Below, in pieces: positions 14,236-21,121 of a stretch of 34,824 nt of DNA. The notes below the pieces were generated by a model. That model worked only from the letters and a program-made list of their open reading frames with translations, was not told the origin of the DNA and made no database searches. This stretch comes from CAYSWS01 sp964434935 (GTDB taxonomy: Bacteria; Patescibacteriota; WWE3; UBA101185; UBA10185), in assembly GCA_964434935.1 (NCBI GenBank), contig CAYSWS010000011.1:1-34824 (forward strand), in the 5' to 3' direction. The position numbers and the translations under genes are program-made. Numbering within the stretch: position 1 is the first letter of the stretch; each line of letters begins with the position of its first letter.

Positions 14236-14275
14236 TTGTCAAGAGAAATTATGTATTATACTAAACCTATAGGAG
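14236..14275 (+). promoter_or_regulatory. Promoter and ribosome binding site of the TraG-like gene
   Basis: TTGTCA (14236-14241) and TATACT (14257-14262) are 15 nt apart. AGGAG at 14271-14275 lies 7 nt before the ATG at 14283. This unit therefore uses a normal leader and Shine-Dalgarno, unlike the neighbouring leaderless units. Confidence 0.55.
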
Positions 14276-14282
14276 AAAACAC

Positions 14283-16787
14283 ATGAACATTATTTTTATT
14301 ACAGTCGGCATATTATTGTCTTTGTTTATTTTTTATGCCCTCTCCAAAAAGATCCTCTCATCATCTCCCGAAGACCTCGCCTTAACAGGTAACCTTGTTC
14401 TATTGGAGATAAAGATACTCAAGCAGGCCCAGGACGATGAGGACTTTAAGATCCCGGCCTTAGCCGCTGAAAATCTATTCGCGGCCCTGCACGGACTGTT
14501 AAGAGAAGAAGAGAATCTGCAGGAACACTTTTCTTTTGAAATTGTGTCTGACAAAGTAGGCGGCGTGAGGTTTTATGTGGCCGTCCCCTCATCGATCGTT
14601 AAATACGTGGAAGGCCAGGTATACGCCCAATATCCGGATGCACAGATCAAGCCGGTACCGGACTATGCTCAAGACATCCACCTGGAAGAATCCACCTTTG
14701 AAATTGCCACCTTGAAATTGGAGCGCGAAGATTACTTTCCCATAAAATCATTTAGAGACCTGGAAGGTGACCCTTTTACTTCCATTACCTCCGTGCTCTC
14801 GGAAGTGGATGCCAGGGAGACAATGATGATCCAATATCTGGTACGGCCCATTCCTGATGTCTGGCAAGATAGCGGCTACAAGTATACTAATGCCTTAAGA
14901 GAAGGCAAAGATGTCAGCAGCAGAGGACCGTCGTTATTGGGTACAGCTGTGAGAACCTTTGCTAAAGAAGCTACAGCTATTGCCGCCGGTGTGGCTACCG
15001 GATGGTTAAAATATAGTGAGGGTACAGCTGAAGCGGGAAACAATTACGGTAATGATAAAGTAATACTTACCACCACGGATGAGTTGCAGATCACTTCCAT
15101 TGAGAACAAGCTAGCTAAAATGGGATTTGAGATCGAGATCAGGATCGTATCTTCATCCAAGACATTGGAAGAAGCAGAAAATAAACTCAGGCTGGTCCTG
15201 GCTTCGTTCCAGCAATTGTCAAACATAAATCTCAACTCCTTCACCTCTGAGATCACCATAAATAAGAACGCTTACCTTAATAAGTATAAACAAAGATTGT
15301 TCGAACCTGATAATGCCTTCATTCTCAGCGTAGAAGAATTGGCTACAGTATTTCATTTGCCTTCAGGAGGCACAAATACACCCAACATCTCCTGGACCTA
15401 CTCCAGAAAGACCGAGCCTCCGGCCAAGCTGCCCACCAAGGATTGTGTCTACATAGGAGAAACGGTCTTTAGAAGCAAGAGAGTGAAGTTTGGCTTAGCC
15501 GAAGGTGATGACCGGCTGAGGCATATGTATGTCATTGGGAAGTCAGGTACAGGCAAGTCCACCTTGTTCGAAAGTATGATCTCGCAGGATATCATGAACG
15601 GTCACGGAGTAGGTTTACTGGATCCCCATGGTGAGACCATTGAGAAGGTGCTGGAAAGGATACCGGACCATAGGGTGGACGACGTCATTTATTTTGACCC
15701 CTCTGATACGGAGCGCCCTATTGGACTTAACTTACTGCAGATAGACGATCAATCTCAGAAGAATTTACTGGCCTCCGGTTTGGTTTCGGCCATAAAGCAA
15801 CACTTTGATTTTTCCTGGGGACCCAGACTTGAATATCTGCTGAATTATTCGGTGCTGACGTTATTGGAAGTTCCGGGTACGACCATGTTAGGTATTACCA
15901 GACTTTTGGAGGACAAAAATTACCAAAACTTCATTCTACATTTTGTCAAAGATCCGGTGGTAAAAAGATTTTGGGAAAGTGAATACAAAGAAATGAAAGG
16001 TAATCAAAAACTGGTCACTGAGGCTATTGCTCCTATACAAAACAAGGTGAACAGATTTTTGGCTTCCAGCACTATTAGAAATATCTTGGGGCAGAAAAAA
16101 TCAACTATAGATCTGTGGGATGCCATGAACAATGGCAAGATAGTTCTCATCAATCTTTCCAAAGGCAAGATAGGTGCAGACAACGCCAACCTTCTGGGGG
16201 CTTTGCTAGTGAGCAGGATACAGTTCTACGCTTTACAAAGAGCTAACATACCCTATGAGGAAAGACGCCCCTTCTATCTTTATGTGGACGAATTCCAGAA
16301 CTTTGCCACCGGCAGTTTCGAGGAGATCTTATCCGAATCCAGAAAGTACAAGCTGGGTTTGTATCTGACCCACCAGTTCACGGCCCAATTACCTGAGGAG
16401 ATGCTCAAAGGTGTGTACGGTAATGTTGGTACCATAGCCGCCTTTTCGCTAGGCGCCCCCGATGCCAAAGCTTTGGAAACTGAGTTTGCTCCCTACTATA
16501 CAGCGGAAGACATCATCTCTTTGGAGAGGTTCGAAATGTATATGAAGATCATGATAGATGGCATGACATCTATTCCGTTTTCCGGTAGGATATTGCTGCC
16601 TTGGCTTGACGAAGAAGCCACTGCGCCTAAAACAGGCAATAAGGAAAGAGTCGTAGCTTTAAGCAGGGAAAAGTACGGCACTGATAGAAAGTATGTGGAA
16701 GAGAAAACCAGGAAGTGGATAGAGACCCAATTTGACAAGGGCATGGCTATTGCGTTAGAAAATAAGAGGGACGGAGAGCATGATTAA
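14283..16787 (+). CDS. VirD4/TraG-like type IV secretion or DNA-transfer ATPase
   Basis: An 834-residue protein with one N-terminal transmembrane helix (residues 3-21), a long region of unknown fold (about 30-380) and a C-terminal RecA-like motor. Walker A is V-I-G-K-S-G-T-G-K-S-T (about 416-426), followed by G-L-L-D-P-H-G-E; Walker B is L-Y-V-D-E-F-Q-N-F-A (about 664-673); S-R-K-Y-K-L-G-L-Y-L-T-H-Q-F is the sensor region. This is the layout of VirD4/TraG/TrwB coupling-type ATPases. No relaxase or mating-pore genes are in the window, so the partner is unknown; a stand-alone DNA pump, for uptake or export, is conceivable. It lies 24 nt before the next gene and shares its transcript. Confidence 0.85.
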   Translation: MNIIFITVGILLSLFIFYALSKKILSSSPEDLALTGNLVLLEIKILKQAQDDEDFKIPALAAENLFAALHGLLREEENLQEHFSFEIVSDKVGGVRFYVAVPSSIVKYVEGQVYAQYPDAQIKPVPDYAQDIHLEESTFEIATLKLEREDYFPIKSFRDLEGDPFTSITSVLSEVDARETMMIQYLVRPIPDVWQDSGYKYTNALREGKDVSSRGPSLLGTAVRTFAKEATAIAAGVATGWLKYSEGTAEAGNNYGNDKVILTTTDELQITSIENKLAKMGFEIEIRIVSSSKTLEEAENKLRLVLASFQQLSNINLNSFTSEITINKNAYLNKYKQRLFEPDNAFILSVEELATVFHLPSGGTNTPNISWTYSRKTEPPAKLPTKDCVYIGETVFRSKRVKFGLAEGDDRLRHMYVIGKSGTGKSTLFESMISQDIMNGHGVGLLDPHGETIEKVLERIPDHRVDDVIYFDPSDTERPIGLNLLQIDDQSQKNLLASGLVSAIKQHFDFSWGPRLEYLLNYSVLTLLEVPGTTMLGITRLLEDKNYQNFILHFVKDPVVKRFWESEYKEMKGNQKLVTEAIAPIQNKVNRFLASSTIRNILGQKKSTIDLWDAMNNGKIVLINLSKGKIGADNANLLGALLVSRIQFYALQRANIPYEERRPFYLYVDEFQNFATGSFEEILSESRKYKLGLYLTHQFTAQLPEEMLKGVYGNVGTIAAFSLGAPDAKALETEFAPYYTAEDIISLERFEMYMKIMIDGMTSIPFSGRILLPWLDEEATAPKTGNKERVVALSREKYGTDRKYVEEKTRKWIETQFDKGMAIALENKRDGEHD

Positions 16788-16811
16788 ATTTTTACAAAAA
16801 GGAGACCATAA

Positions 16812-17657
16812 ATGGAAGAAACTTCCAAGAAACAAATTGAGGATCTGATAAAAAGATTCGAACAGATAGAGACGTCACTCAGTCAAGCGCAAAAGATCCT
16901 GAGGAATTTAGAGAACGATTATCTGAAGGTAGATTACGCCAAGATAGAGGGTGTAACGGGTAAATTTGATGGTAATTGCATGTTAGGTGATGATGGGAAA
17001 AAATACGAAGTGCCGGCAAACTACGCGGCCAAGTCCAAATTGGTCTACGGAGACATCTTAAAGCTAATCGAAGAAGAAGGAAAAAAACTATTCAAGCAGA
17101 TACAAAGAGTACCCAGAGAAAAAGTTGAAGGCATCCTGACCAAGAAAGAAGGGGAGTGGTACCTGCTGACGGATAGGGGTTCCTATAAAGTTTCTGATGC
17201 AGCCGCTGTTTACCAGAACGCGCAGTTGAATTGTGAGGCCATAGCTTACCTGCCGGAAGACAATCTGGATGCTCCTTTTGCCACTTTGGATAGGGTAGAG
17301 GGTGCTGAACCCAAGGAAGCTACAGTAGAGGCGAAGAAGAAACCTGCGGTTAAAGAACCCAGAAAAGAGGAGGATCTCAAGGATCTTGGAGGTAAAGAGA
17401 TAGATCTGAAAAAAGATAGCAAGGCGAAGCAGGAAACACCTAAAAAAGAGACCATGTCAAAACCGGCGGCACCTAAAAAAGAAACGGCTAGTAGGGTAGA
17501 GGATAAGCCACGGGCTACCAGACCGGCCAGGCCGTCCCGACCGGCACCAAAAAGACCAAGCCGTCCGGTTCCTGAGAAAAAAGAAGAAAAAAAGGTGGAA
17601 AAAGCCGAAGAAACAGCCAAAAGCGCCAAACCTATTGAAGATGACGATCTGATCTAG
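16812..17657 (+). CDS. Uncharacterised protein: coiled coil, duplicated beta domain, acidic tip
   Basis: A 281-residue protein. Residues 1-40 form a coiled coil. Residues 46-86 and 106-147 are two copies of the same unit, each starting E-G-V/I and sharing K-x-x-G, L-x-D-x-G-x-x-Y-x-V and a double Ala, so the region arose by duplication. From 165 the protein is disordered, rich in Lys, Glu, Pro and Ala, and it ends E-D-D-D-L-I, an acidic tip with hydrophobic end reminiscent of the protein-docking tail of SSB. AAGGAG lies 8 nt before the ATG. It follows the TraG-like ATPase and probably works with it. Its stop overlaps that of the convergent TPR gene. Confidence 0.7.
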   Translation: MEETSKKQIEDLIKRFEQIETSLSQAQKILRNLENDYLKVDYAKIEGVTGKFDGNCMLGDDGKKYEVPANYAAKSKLVYGDILKLIEEEGKKLFKQIQRVPREKVEGILTKKEGEWYLLTDRGSYKVSDAAAVYQNAQLNCEAIAYLPEDNLDAPFATLDRVEGAEPKEATVEAKKKPAVKEPRKEEDLKDLGGKEIDLKKDSKAKQETPKKETMSKPAAPKKETASRVEDKPRATRPARPSRPAPKRPSRPVPEKKEEKKVEKAEETAKSAKPIEDDDLI

Positions 17658-18340
17658 CTTTCTTCCTCTTCCTCAGCTACTTCGGGGGGTAAGATCTCCA
17701 GTTCCGGCTCATCGATGAGCGCGGTTTTCATGTATGGTTTTTCCTGTTGCTTTTCTGACTTGAAAATAGGCTGTTTGCATTTGAGGAGGATAGTGAGGTG
17801 AGTTTCATTTGGTTTGATAACGGCGGCACTTACATCAAAGCCTTCCTTTTTTGCTTTATAAACAATTTTTGCTGTTTCATCATTTATGTATCCCAGTTCG
17901 CGTTTTTTGTCCAGGCTAAAGACCAGTTTTGTCTTGAAAGATCTTATATAAAGGTCCTGACCGGGCTCAAGCTTGGCTAAGATCTTTTCCTCGGCGGGTA
18001 AGTTTATCTGCGTGGTTGTTCCCGGTTCTTTGATGAGGATCTTGGGCGTATGATTATTGCCCTTGTCAGACTTTTTATCCGGATTGTTCTCCTGGGCCAA
18101 TTTGAGATTTTTCAAAGCAATATTATTGATGGGGTCTTTTTCCAGTATCTCTTTGAATATTTTTTTAGCTTCGGAGAATTTTTCTGTCTTTATGTATGCC
18201 CGGCCCAGCCTGACCTTGGCATTCTTATCTTGAGGGTCTTTTTCCAGTATCTGATTGTTAAGATCTATGGCCGTTTCCCAATTATTTTTAAGTGCAGAAT
18301 CGATAGCTTGCTTGCTGAGAGATTGTAGGTTGACCTGCAT
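17654..18340 (-). CDS. TPR-repeat protein
   Basis: A 228-residue protein. Two tetratricopeptide repeats are visible (about residues 8-41 and 42-75, with W-x-x-A-I-x-L-N and A-K-V-R-L-G-R-A-Y), followed by a Lys/Asn-rich linker and an alpha/beta domain (about 110-200) that I do not recognise, then an acidic tail ending E-E-E-E-E-S. TPR domains bind other proteins; the partner is unknown. No signal peptide is seen. Its promoter (TTGACA, 16 nt, TAATTT) gives a transcript starting at or near the ATG. It is convergent with the 16812 gene and divergent from yebC. Confidence 0.8.
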   Translation of the reverse strand: MQVNLQSLSKQAIDSALKNNWETAIDLNNQILEKDPQDKNAKVRLGRAYIKTEKFSEAKKIFKEILEKDPINNIALKNLKLAQENNPDKKSDKGNNHTPKILIKEPGTTTQINLPAEEKILAKLEPGQDLYIRSFKTKLVFSLDKKRELGYINDETAKIVYKAKKEGFDVSAAVIKPNETHLTILLKCKQPIFKSEKQQEKPYMKTALIDEPELEILPPEVAEEEEES

Positions 18341-18347
18341 AGGTATG

Positions 18348-18386
18348 AAATTACCAAATAATTGAAGTTTGTCAATGTGGTAATAT
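18348..18386. promoter_or_regulatory. Face-to-face leaderless promoters for the TPR gene and yebC
   Basis: Minus strand: TTGACA (18370-18375), 16 nt, then TGG-TAATTT with the -10 at 18348-18353, 7 nt before the ATG at 18340. Plus strand: TGG-TAATAT with the -10 at 18381-18386, 7 nt before the ATG at 18394. The two divergent units share a 53-nt intergenic space and both appear leaderless. Confidence 0.65.
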
Positions 18387-18393
18387 ATCAGTT

Positions 18394-18933
18394 ATGAGCG
18401 GACACTCTAAATGGCACAATATTAAAAGGAAAAAGAGCGTAGAAGATCAAAAGAGAAGCAAATTGTTCACTAAAGCCACCAGATTGATCGTGGTGGCGGC
18501 TAGGGAAGGTGGGGGTGATGTCGACTCCAATCCTAATCTAAGACTGGCTGTGCAGAAGGCTAAAGAGGCCAGAATGCCCAAGGAAAATATTGATCGCGCC
18601 ATTAAAAAAGGTACCGGTGAACTGGCAGGAGAAAGCTACTCAGAAGTTACATATGAAGGATACGGAGTTTATGGTGGCGCCTTTTTGCTGAATTGTCTTA
18701 CTGATAACCCCAATAGGACAGTATCAGAGATCAGGAATATCTTCAGTCGTTATGGTGGTAACTTGGGCGAAAAGGGGAGTACGTCTTACATTTTTAACTC
18801 TCAGACAAAAGAGCCTTCCTTCACCATTGATATTGACACGGAAGAAAAAGCGGAAAAAGTCGATGAAATGATAGAAGTGTTAGAAGATCAGGACGATGTC
18901 CAGGATGTTTACCACAATTATAAATTTTCGTGA
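18394..18933 (+). CDS. yebC: YebC/TACO1-family protein, shortened
   Basis: The start M-S-G-H-S-K-W-H-N-I-K-R-K-K is diagnostic for the YebC family, and the protein ends with the family's L-E-D-x-D-D-V-Q-x-V-Y-H-N motif. The family acts in translation of difficult nascent chains or as a DNA-binding regulator, depending on the member. At 179 residues it is about 65 shorter than usual. Both ends are intact, and the missing part corresponds to most of the middle domain after L-G-E-K-G-S-T-S-Y-I-F. The reading frame is clean, so this is an internal deletion, not a frameshift. It precedes ruvC, a frequent neighbour. Confidence 0.94.
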   Translation: MSGHSKWHNIKRKKSVEDQKRSKLFTKATRLIVVAAREGGGDVDSNPNLRLAVQKAKEARMPKENIDRAIKKGTGELAGESYSEVTYEGYGVYGGAFLLNCLTDNPNRTVSEIRNIFSRYGGNLGEKGSTSYIFNSQTKEPSFTIDIDTEEKAEKVDEMIEVLEDQDDVQDVYHNYKFS

Positions 18934-18946
18934 AAAGGAATAGATA

Positions 18947-19429
18947 ATGATAATTTTAGGCATTGATCCGGGAACAGCCAGCATGGGTTACGGTGTTATA
19001 CAGGTTGAGAATTATAAACCCAAGCTGCGAGGTCAGGGTGTGATAAGAACTCATCCGGACCTGGAAATGCCCAAGAGATTAGAGGTTCTTTATAGGAATC
19101 TTTACGATGTTACGGAAGAGTTCAAACCTGAATTATTTGTCATCGAAAGTTTGTTTTTCAACACTAATACCAAAACGGCTATTACCGTAGGACAGGCCAG
19201 GGGAGTTTCCATGCTGGTGGCCGCTAAGAACAACATTTCTGTGACCGAATATACGGCTCTGCAGGCTAAAAAGGCCTTAACCGGATACGGTAGAGCGGAT
19301 AAAAAAGACATGCAAATAGCGGTCAAAAAGATGCTTGGTTTAAGGGAGGAGATCAAGCCTGACGATGCCAACGATGGGGTAGCCATGGCCTTGTGTCATT
19401 TTCTGCTCGCCATGAATAATGACAAATGA
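18947..19429 (+). CDS. ruvC: Crossover junction endodeoxyribonuclease RuvC
   Basis: A 160-residue RuvC of normal length that cuts Holliday junctions. The four acidic catalytic residues are in place: D7 (G-I-D-P-G), E67 (V-I-E-S), D140 and D143 (P-D-D-A-N-D-G). AAGGA lies 8 nt before the ATG. The gene follows yebC by 13 nt and overlaps the next gene by 4 nt (ATGA), so translation is coupled. ruvA and ruvB are not in the window. Confidence 0.96.
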   Translation: MIILGIDPGTASMGYGVIQVENYKPKLRGQGVIRTHPDLEMPKRLEVLYRNLYDVTEEFKPELFVIESLFFNTNTKTAITVGQARGVSMLVAAKNNISVTEYTALQAKKALTGYGRADKKDMQIAVKKMLGLREEIKPDDANDGVAMALCHFLLAMNNDK

Positions 19430-20220
19430 AAATTAAGCTGGAAAAACGTCATAAGTATATTATTCATTCTCTGCTACTTCTAGGGATCTTGTATTATTTT
19501 TCCGGAGTTTTGGAACAGTTCAATGTTTTCAGCGTGTCCGCCATCGTGTTATTTGTACTGGTTGGTTCATATGTCATACAAAAACCAAATTCCACCGTAG
19601 TTAACACCCTGGCTACCGGAATACTGCCGGCTTCTCTAACTTTAGGTTTTATCCTTTCTCTTATTTACTTTCCCAACCTGAGCAATATTTTTAAGCTGCT
19701 GACTTTGGCCGGCTTCGCCTTTATATATTATCTGACCTTGCTGGTAAATAATGTGTTCCTGGTGGTTGAATCCCGGGAGGAAACCATTCCTTTATATAGA
19801 GTAGCTTTAACTTGGAGCAAGATCCTCATCGTCACCATTGCCATTCCCTTGCTGGCCGGAGTATTCAAGGTCAATTTTAATTCTTTTATCGAAACTCTGG
19901 TAGCCGGATTCTCAGCTTTACTTTTTTATACTTATTTGATCTGGTCGTTAAGACATAACCATGAGATCAAAAAATATAAGATAGGGGAGTTGATAGGGCT
20001 TTTTGGGCTGTGTACTTTTTTTGTTATGGTAGCTAACTTGTCGGTTTCATTTTTTCCCACGGAGACGTTTTTGAGGGCGCTGTTCGTATCATCGATCATG
20101 ATTTTTTGTGTAAGTTACATTGAGGGCCATTTGAAAAATATCATTAATAAAAGATTAATTAGTGAGCATTTATTTATTTCTATAATATTTTTAGTTTTAT
20201 TATTCATCTTCAACCCTTAA
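19426..20220 (+). CDS. Polytopic membrane protein of unknown function
   Basis: A 264-residue protein made almost wholly of hydrophobic helices; I count seven to eight, starting at about residue 13 after a basic N-terminus (K-I-K-L-E-K-R-H-K). I see no known catalytic or transport motif. A short polar loop at about 175-185 (R-H-N-H-E-I-K-K-Y-K) is probably cytoplasmic. Its ATG overlaps the ruvC stop as ATGA, so it belongs to the yebC-ruvC operon. The DNA after its stop is non-coding for 900 nt. Confidence 0.75.
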   Translation: MKIKLEKRHKYIIHSLLLLGILYYFSGVLEQFNVFSVSAIVLFVLVGSYVIQKPNSTVVNTLATGILPASLTLGFILSLIYFPNLSNIFKLLTLAGFAFIYYLTLLVNNVFLVVESREETIPLYRVALTWSKILIVTIAIPLLAGVFKVNFNSFIETLVAGFSALLFYTYLIWSLRHNHEIKKYKIGELIGLFGLCTFFVMVANLSVSFFPTETFLRALFVSSIMIFCVSYIEGHLKNIINKRLISEHLFISIIFLVLLFIFNP

Positions 20221-20259
20221 GCGTTTTTGCTTTTGTTAAGGCATAAAGAAGGGGAGAGG

Positions 20260-20375
20260 GTAGTGTAGAAAACCCGAAACCTAGCAACCTATAGTATGCA
20301 GTGCCAAGTCCTATAGTGTGTGGATAACCTATAGGTAACTTTGTCATACGCTTGGCATGCCATGGACAATACTAC
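20260..20375. ncRNA. Candidate structured element with three nested helices
   Basis: Three helices nest without conflict. Outer: GTAGTGT (20260-20266) with ATACTAC (20369-20375), one G-U. Middle: GCA plus TGCCAAG (20298-20300, 20302-20308, G20301 bulged) with CTTGGCATGC (20351-20360). Inner: CCTATAG (20310-20316) with CTATAGG (20329-20335), 12-nt loop. Either strand could be transcribed; the plus strand follows the preceding operon. It may be a structured RNA or a DNA-level structure. I know no family it matches. Confidence 0.4.
20319..20327 (-). other. Perfect DnaA-box match
   Basis: On the minus strand the nonamer TTATCCACA equals the consensus DnaA box. It lies in the loop of the inner hairpin at 20310-20335 and between two of three CCTATAG copies (20288, 20310, 20328). 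Weaker matches nearby (for example around 20678) have at least two mismatches, so there is no clear box cluster. Confidence 0.4.
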
Positions 20376-20927
20376 AAGGAACATTGTCATATCATTTGCT
20401 CGTTAGCTAATTAGAAAATACAACGAACATTTGTGTAATATAAGGAATAAGTTGCTATCAAAGCATAATGTAGATATGTCATATGGTGGGTAGAGGAGAT
20501 GGGTGGTACGGACGGCTCGAGATCAAAATATTCATAAAAAATTCAGGTGATATGGAAAAAAATAGTGAGAAATAAAAATAAATAACTATTTAATTAGAGA
20601 ATAAATACACCATTAATAGACACACATACCAAACACTCTTGTCTCGCCCCCTTTCCCCGGGTATAGACGTGGCAAGTGGATGACAAAGGATAACCACTTG
20701 ATTAATGTCGTTAAACATACATTATACGACGTAGCCTATCTTGGACAAAAACCACTCCACTCCTGCTAATGCTGACCAAAATAATGTTACGCAATTCCCC
20801 CACTTTATTTAACTTTAATGCCAGTTAATTTCTTATTAAGTTCTCTATTAAAAATATATACCACTTTTTATGTCGCATTAGAGTTCTCCGCGCCTATGAC
20901 ATTTCCCTCATATTTTCTGAAGTCAGG

Positions 20928-20982
20928 TATTGGTATGCCGTGTCCTCCCCTAGCCCCGCTACCCAGCCCTTGGACACCAATA
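20928..20982. repeat. Bulged inverted repeat before the recombinase promoter
   Basis: TATTG (20928-20932) and GTGTCC (20940-20945) pair with GGACAC and CAATA (20972-20982), 11 bp in total with a 7-nt bulge on the left arm. The loop is C-rich (on the plus strand) and contains no T tract after it, so it is not a normal terminator. The octamer CTTGGACA of its right arm also occurs at 20740. Confidence 0.4.
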
Positions 20983-20992
20983 TAGAAAAAAG

Positions 20993-21022
20993 TTTACTCA
21001 ACGTCGTATTATTATGTATAAT
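20993..21022 (+). promoter_or_regulatory. Promoter of the Xer recombinase with a palindrome over the -10
   Basis: TTTACT (20993-20998) and TATAAT (21017-21022) are 18 nt apart. The -10 lies inside the palindrome TTATTATGTATAATAA (21009-21024; 7-bp arms, GT centre), which could be an operator. The predicted leader is about 93 nt. Confidence 0.6.
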
Positions 21023-21032
21023 AAGAACATCA

Positions 21033-21090
21033 TAGGGCTTAAGTCAGCTTTTTGGCTGATATACGGCTAAATAACGCCTGTGAGGCCCTA
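21033..21090 (+). promoter_or_regulatory. Structured 5' leader of the Xer recombinase mRNA
   Basis: Within the leader TAGGGC (21033-21038) can pair with GCCCTA (21085-21090), enclosing TCAGC/GCTGA (21044-21048 and 21055-21059). A competing hairpin GCCT-GTG-AGGC (21076-21086) shares two bases with the outer stem, so the two folds exclude each other. It does not match a riboswitch class I know; a simple regulatory or chance fold is possible. Confidence 0.3.
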
Positions 21091-21121
21091 GGACCGATTT
21101 TAAGAGGTTTAAAATAATTTT

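Larger units (their letters stand above)
20221..21121. other. Long non-coding region with many inverted repeats
   Basis: No convincing reading frame exists on either strand over about 900 nt, in a window where gaps are otherwise under 150 nt. The left part (20221-20400) holds nested inverted repeats and a DnaA-box match; 20520-20640 is A/T-rich; 20673-20700 has a hairpin CAAGTGG/CCACTTG; 20928-20982 a bulged hairpin; the right end carries the promoter and leader of the recombinase gene. The heptamer TGTCATA occurs at 20342, 20385 and 20477, and inverted at 20895. I do not recognise tmRNA, RNase P RNA, SRP RNA, a group I or group II intron, or a CRISPR array in it. Confidence 0.75.

Noticed and set aside
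20640..20760. CRISPR-like repeats
   Set aside because: Hairpins and short heptamer repeats occur but there is no regular repeat-spacer spacing.
20724..21009. Long-range inverted repeat ATACGACGT / ACGTCGTAT
   Set aside because: A single 9-bp match in a 900-nt region is expected by chance about once, so I do not treat it as a structure on its own.
20221..21121. tmRNA, RNase P RNA, SRP RNA or a self-splicing intron in the long gap
   Set aside because: I searched by eye for their conserved blocks (tag-peptide end and tRNA-like ends, the RNase P P4 sequences, the SRP GGAA loop region, intron core motifs) on both strands and found none convincing.
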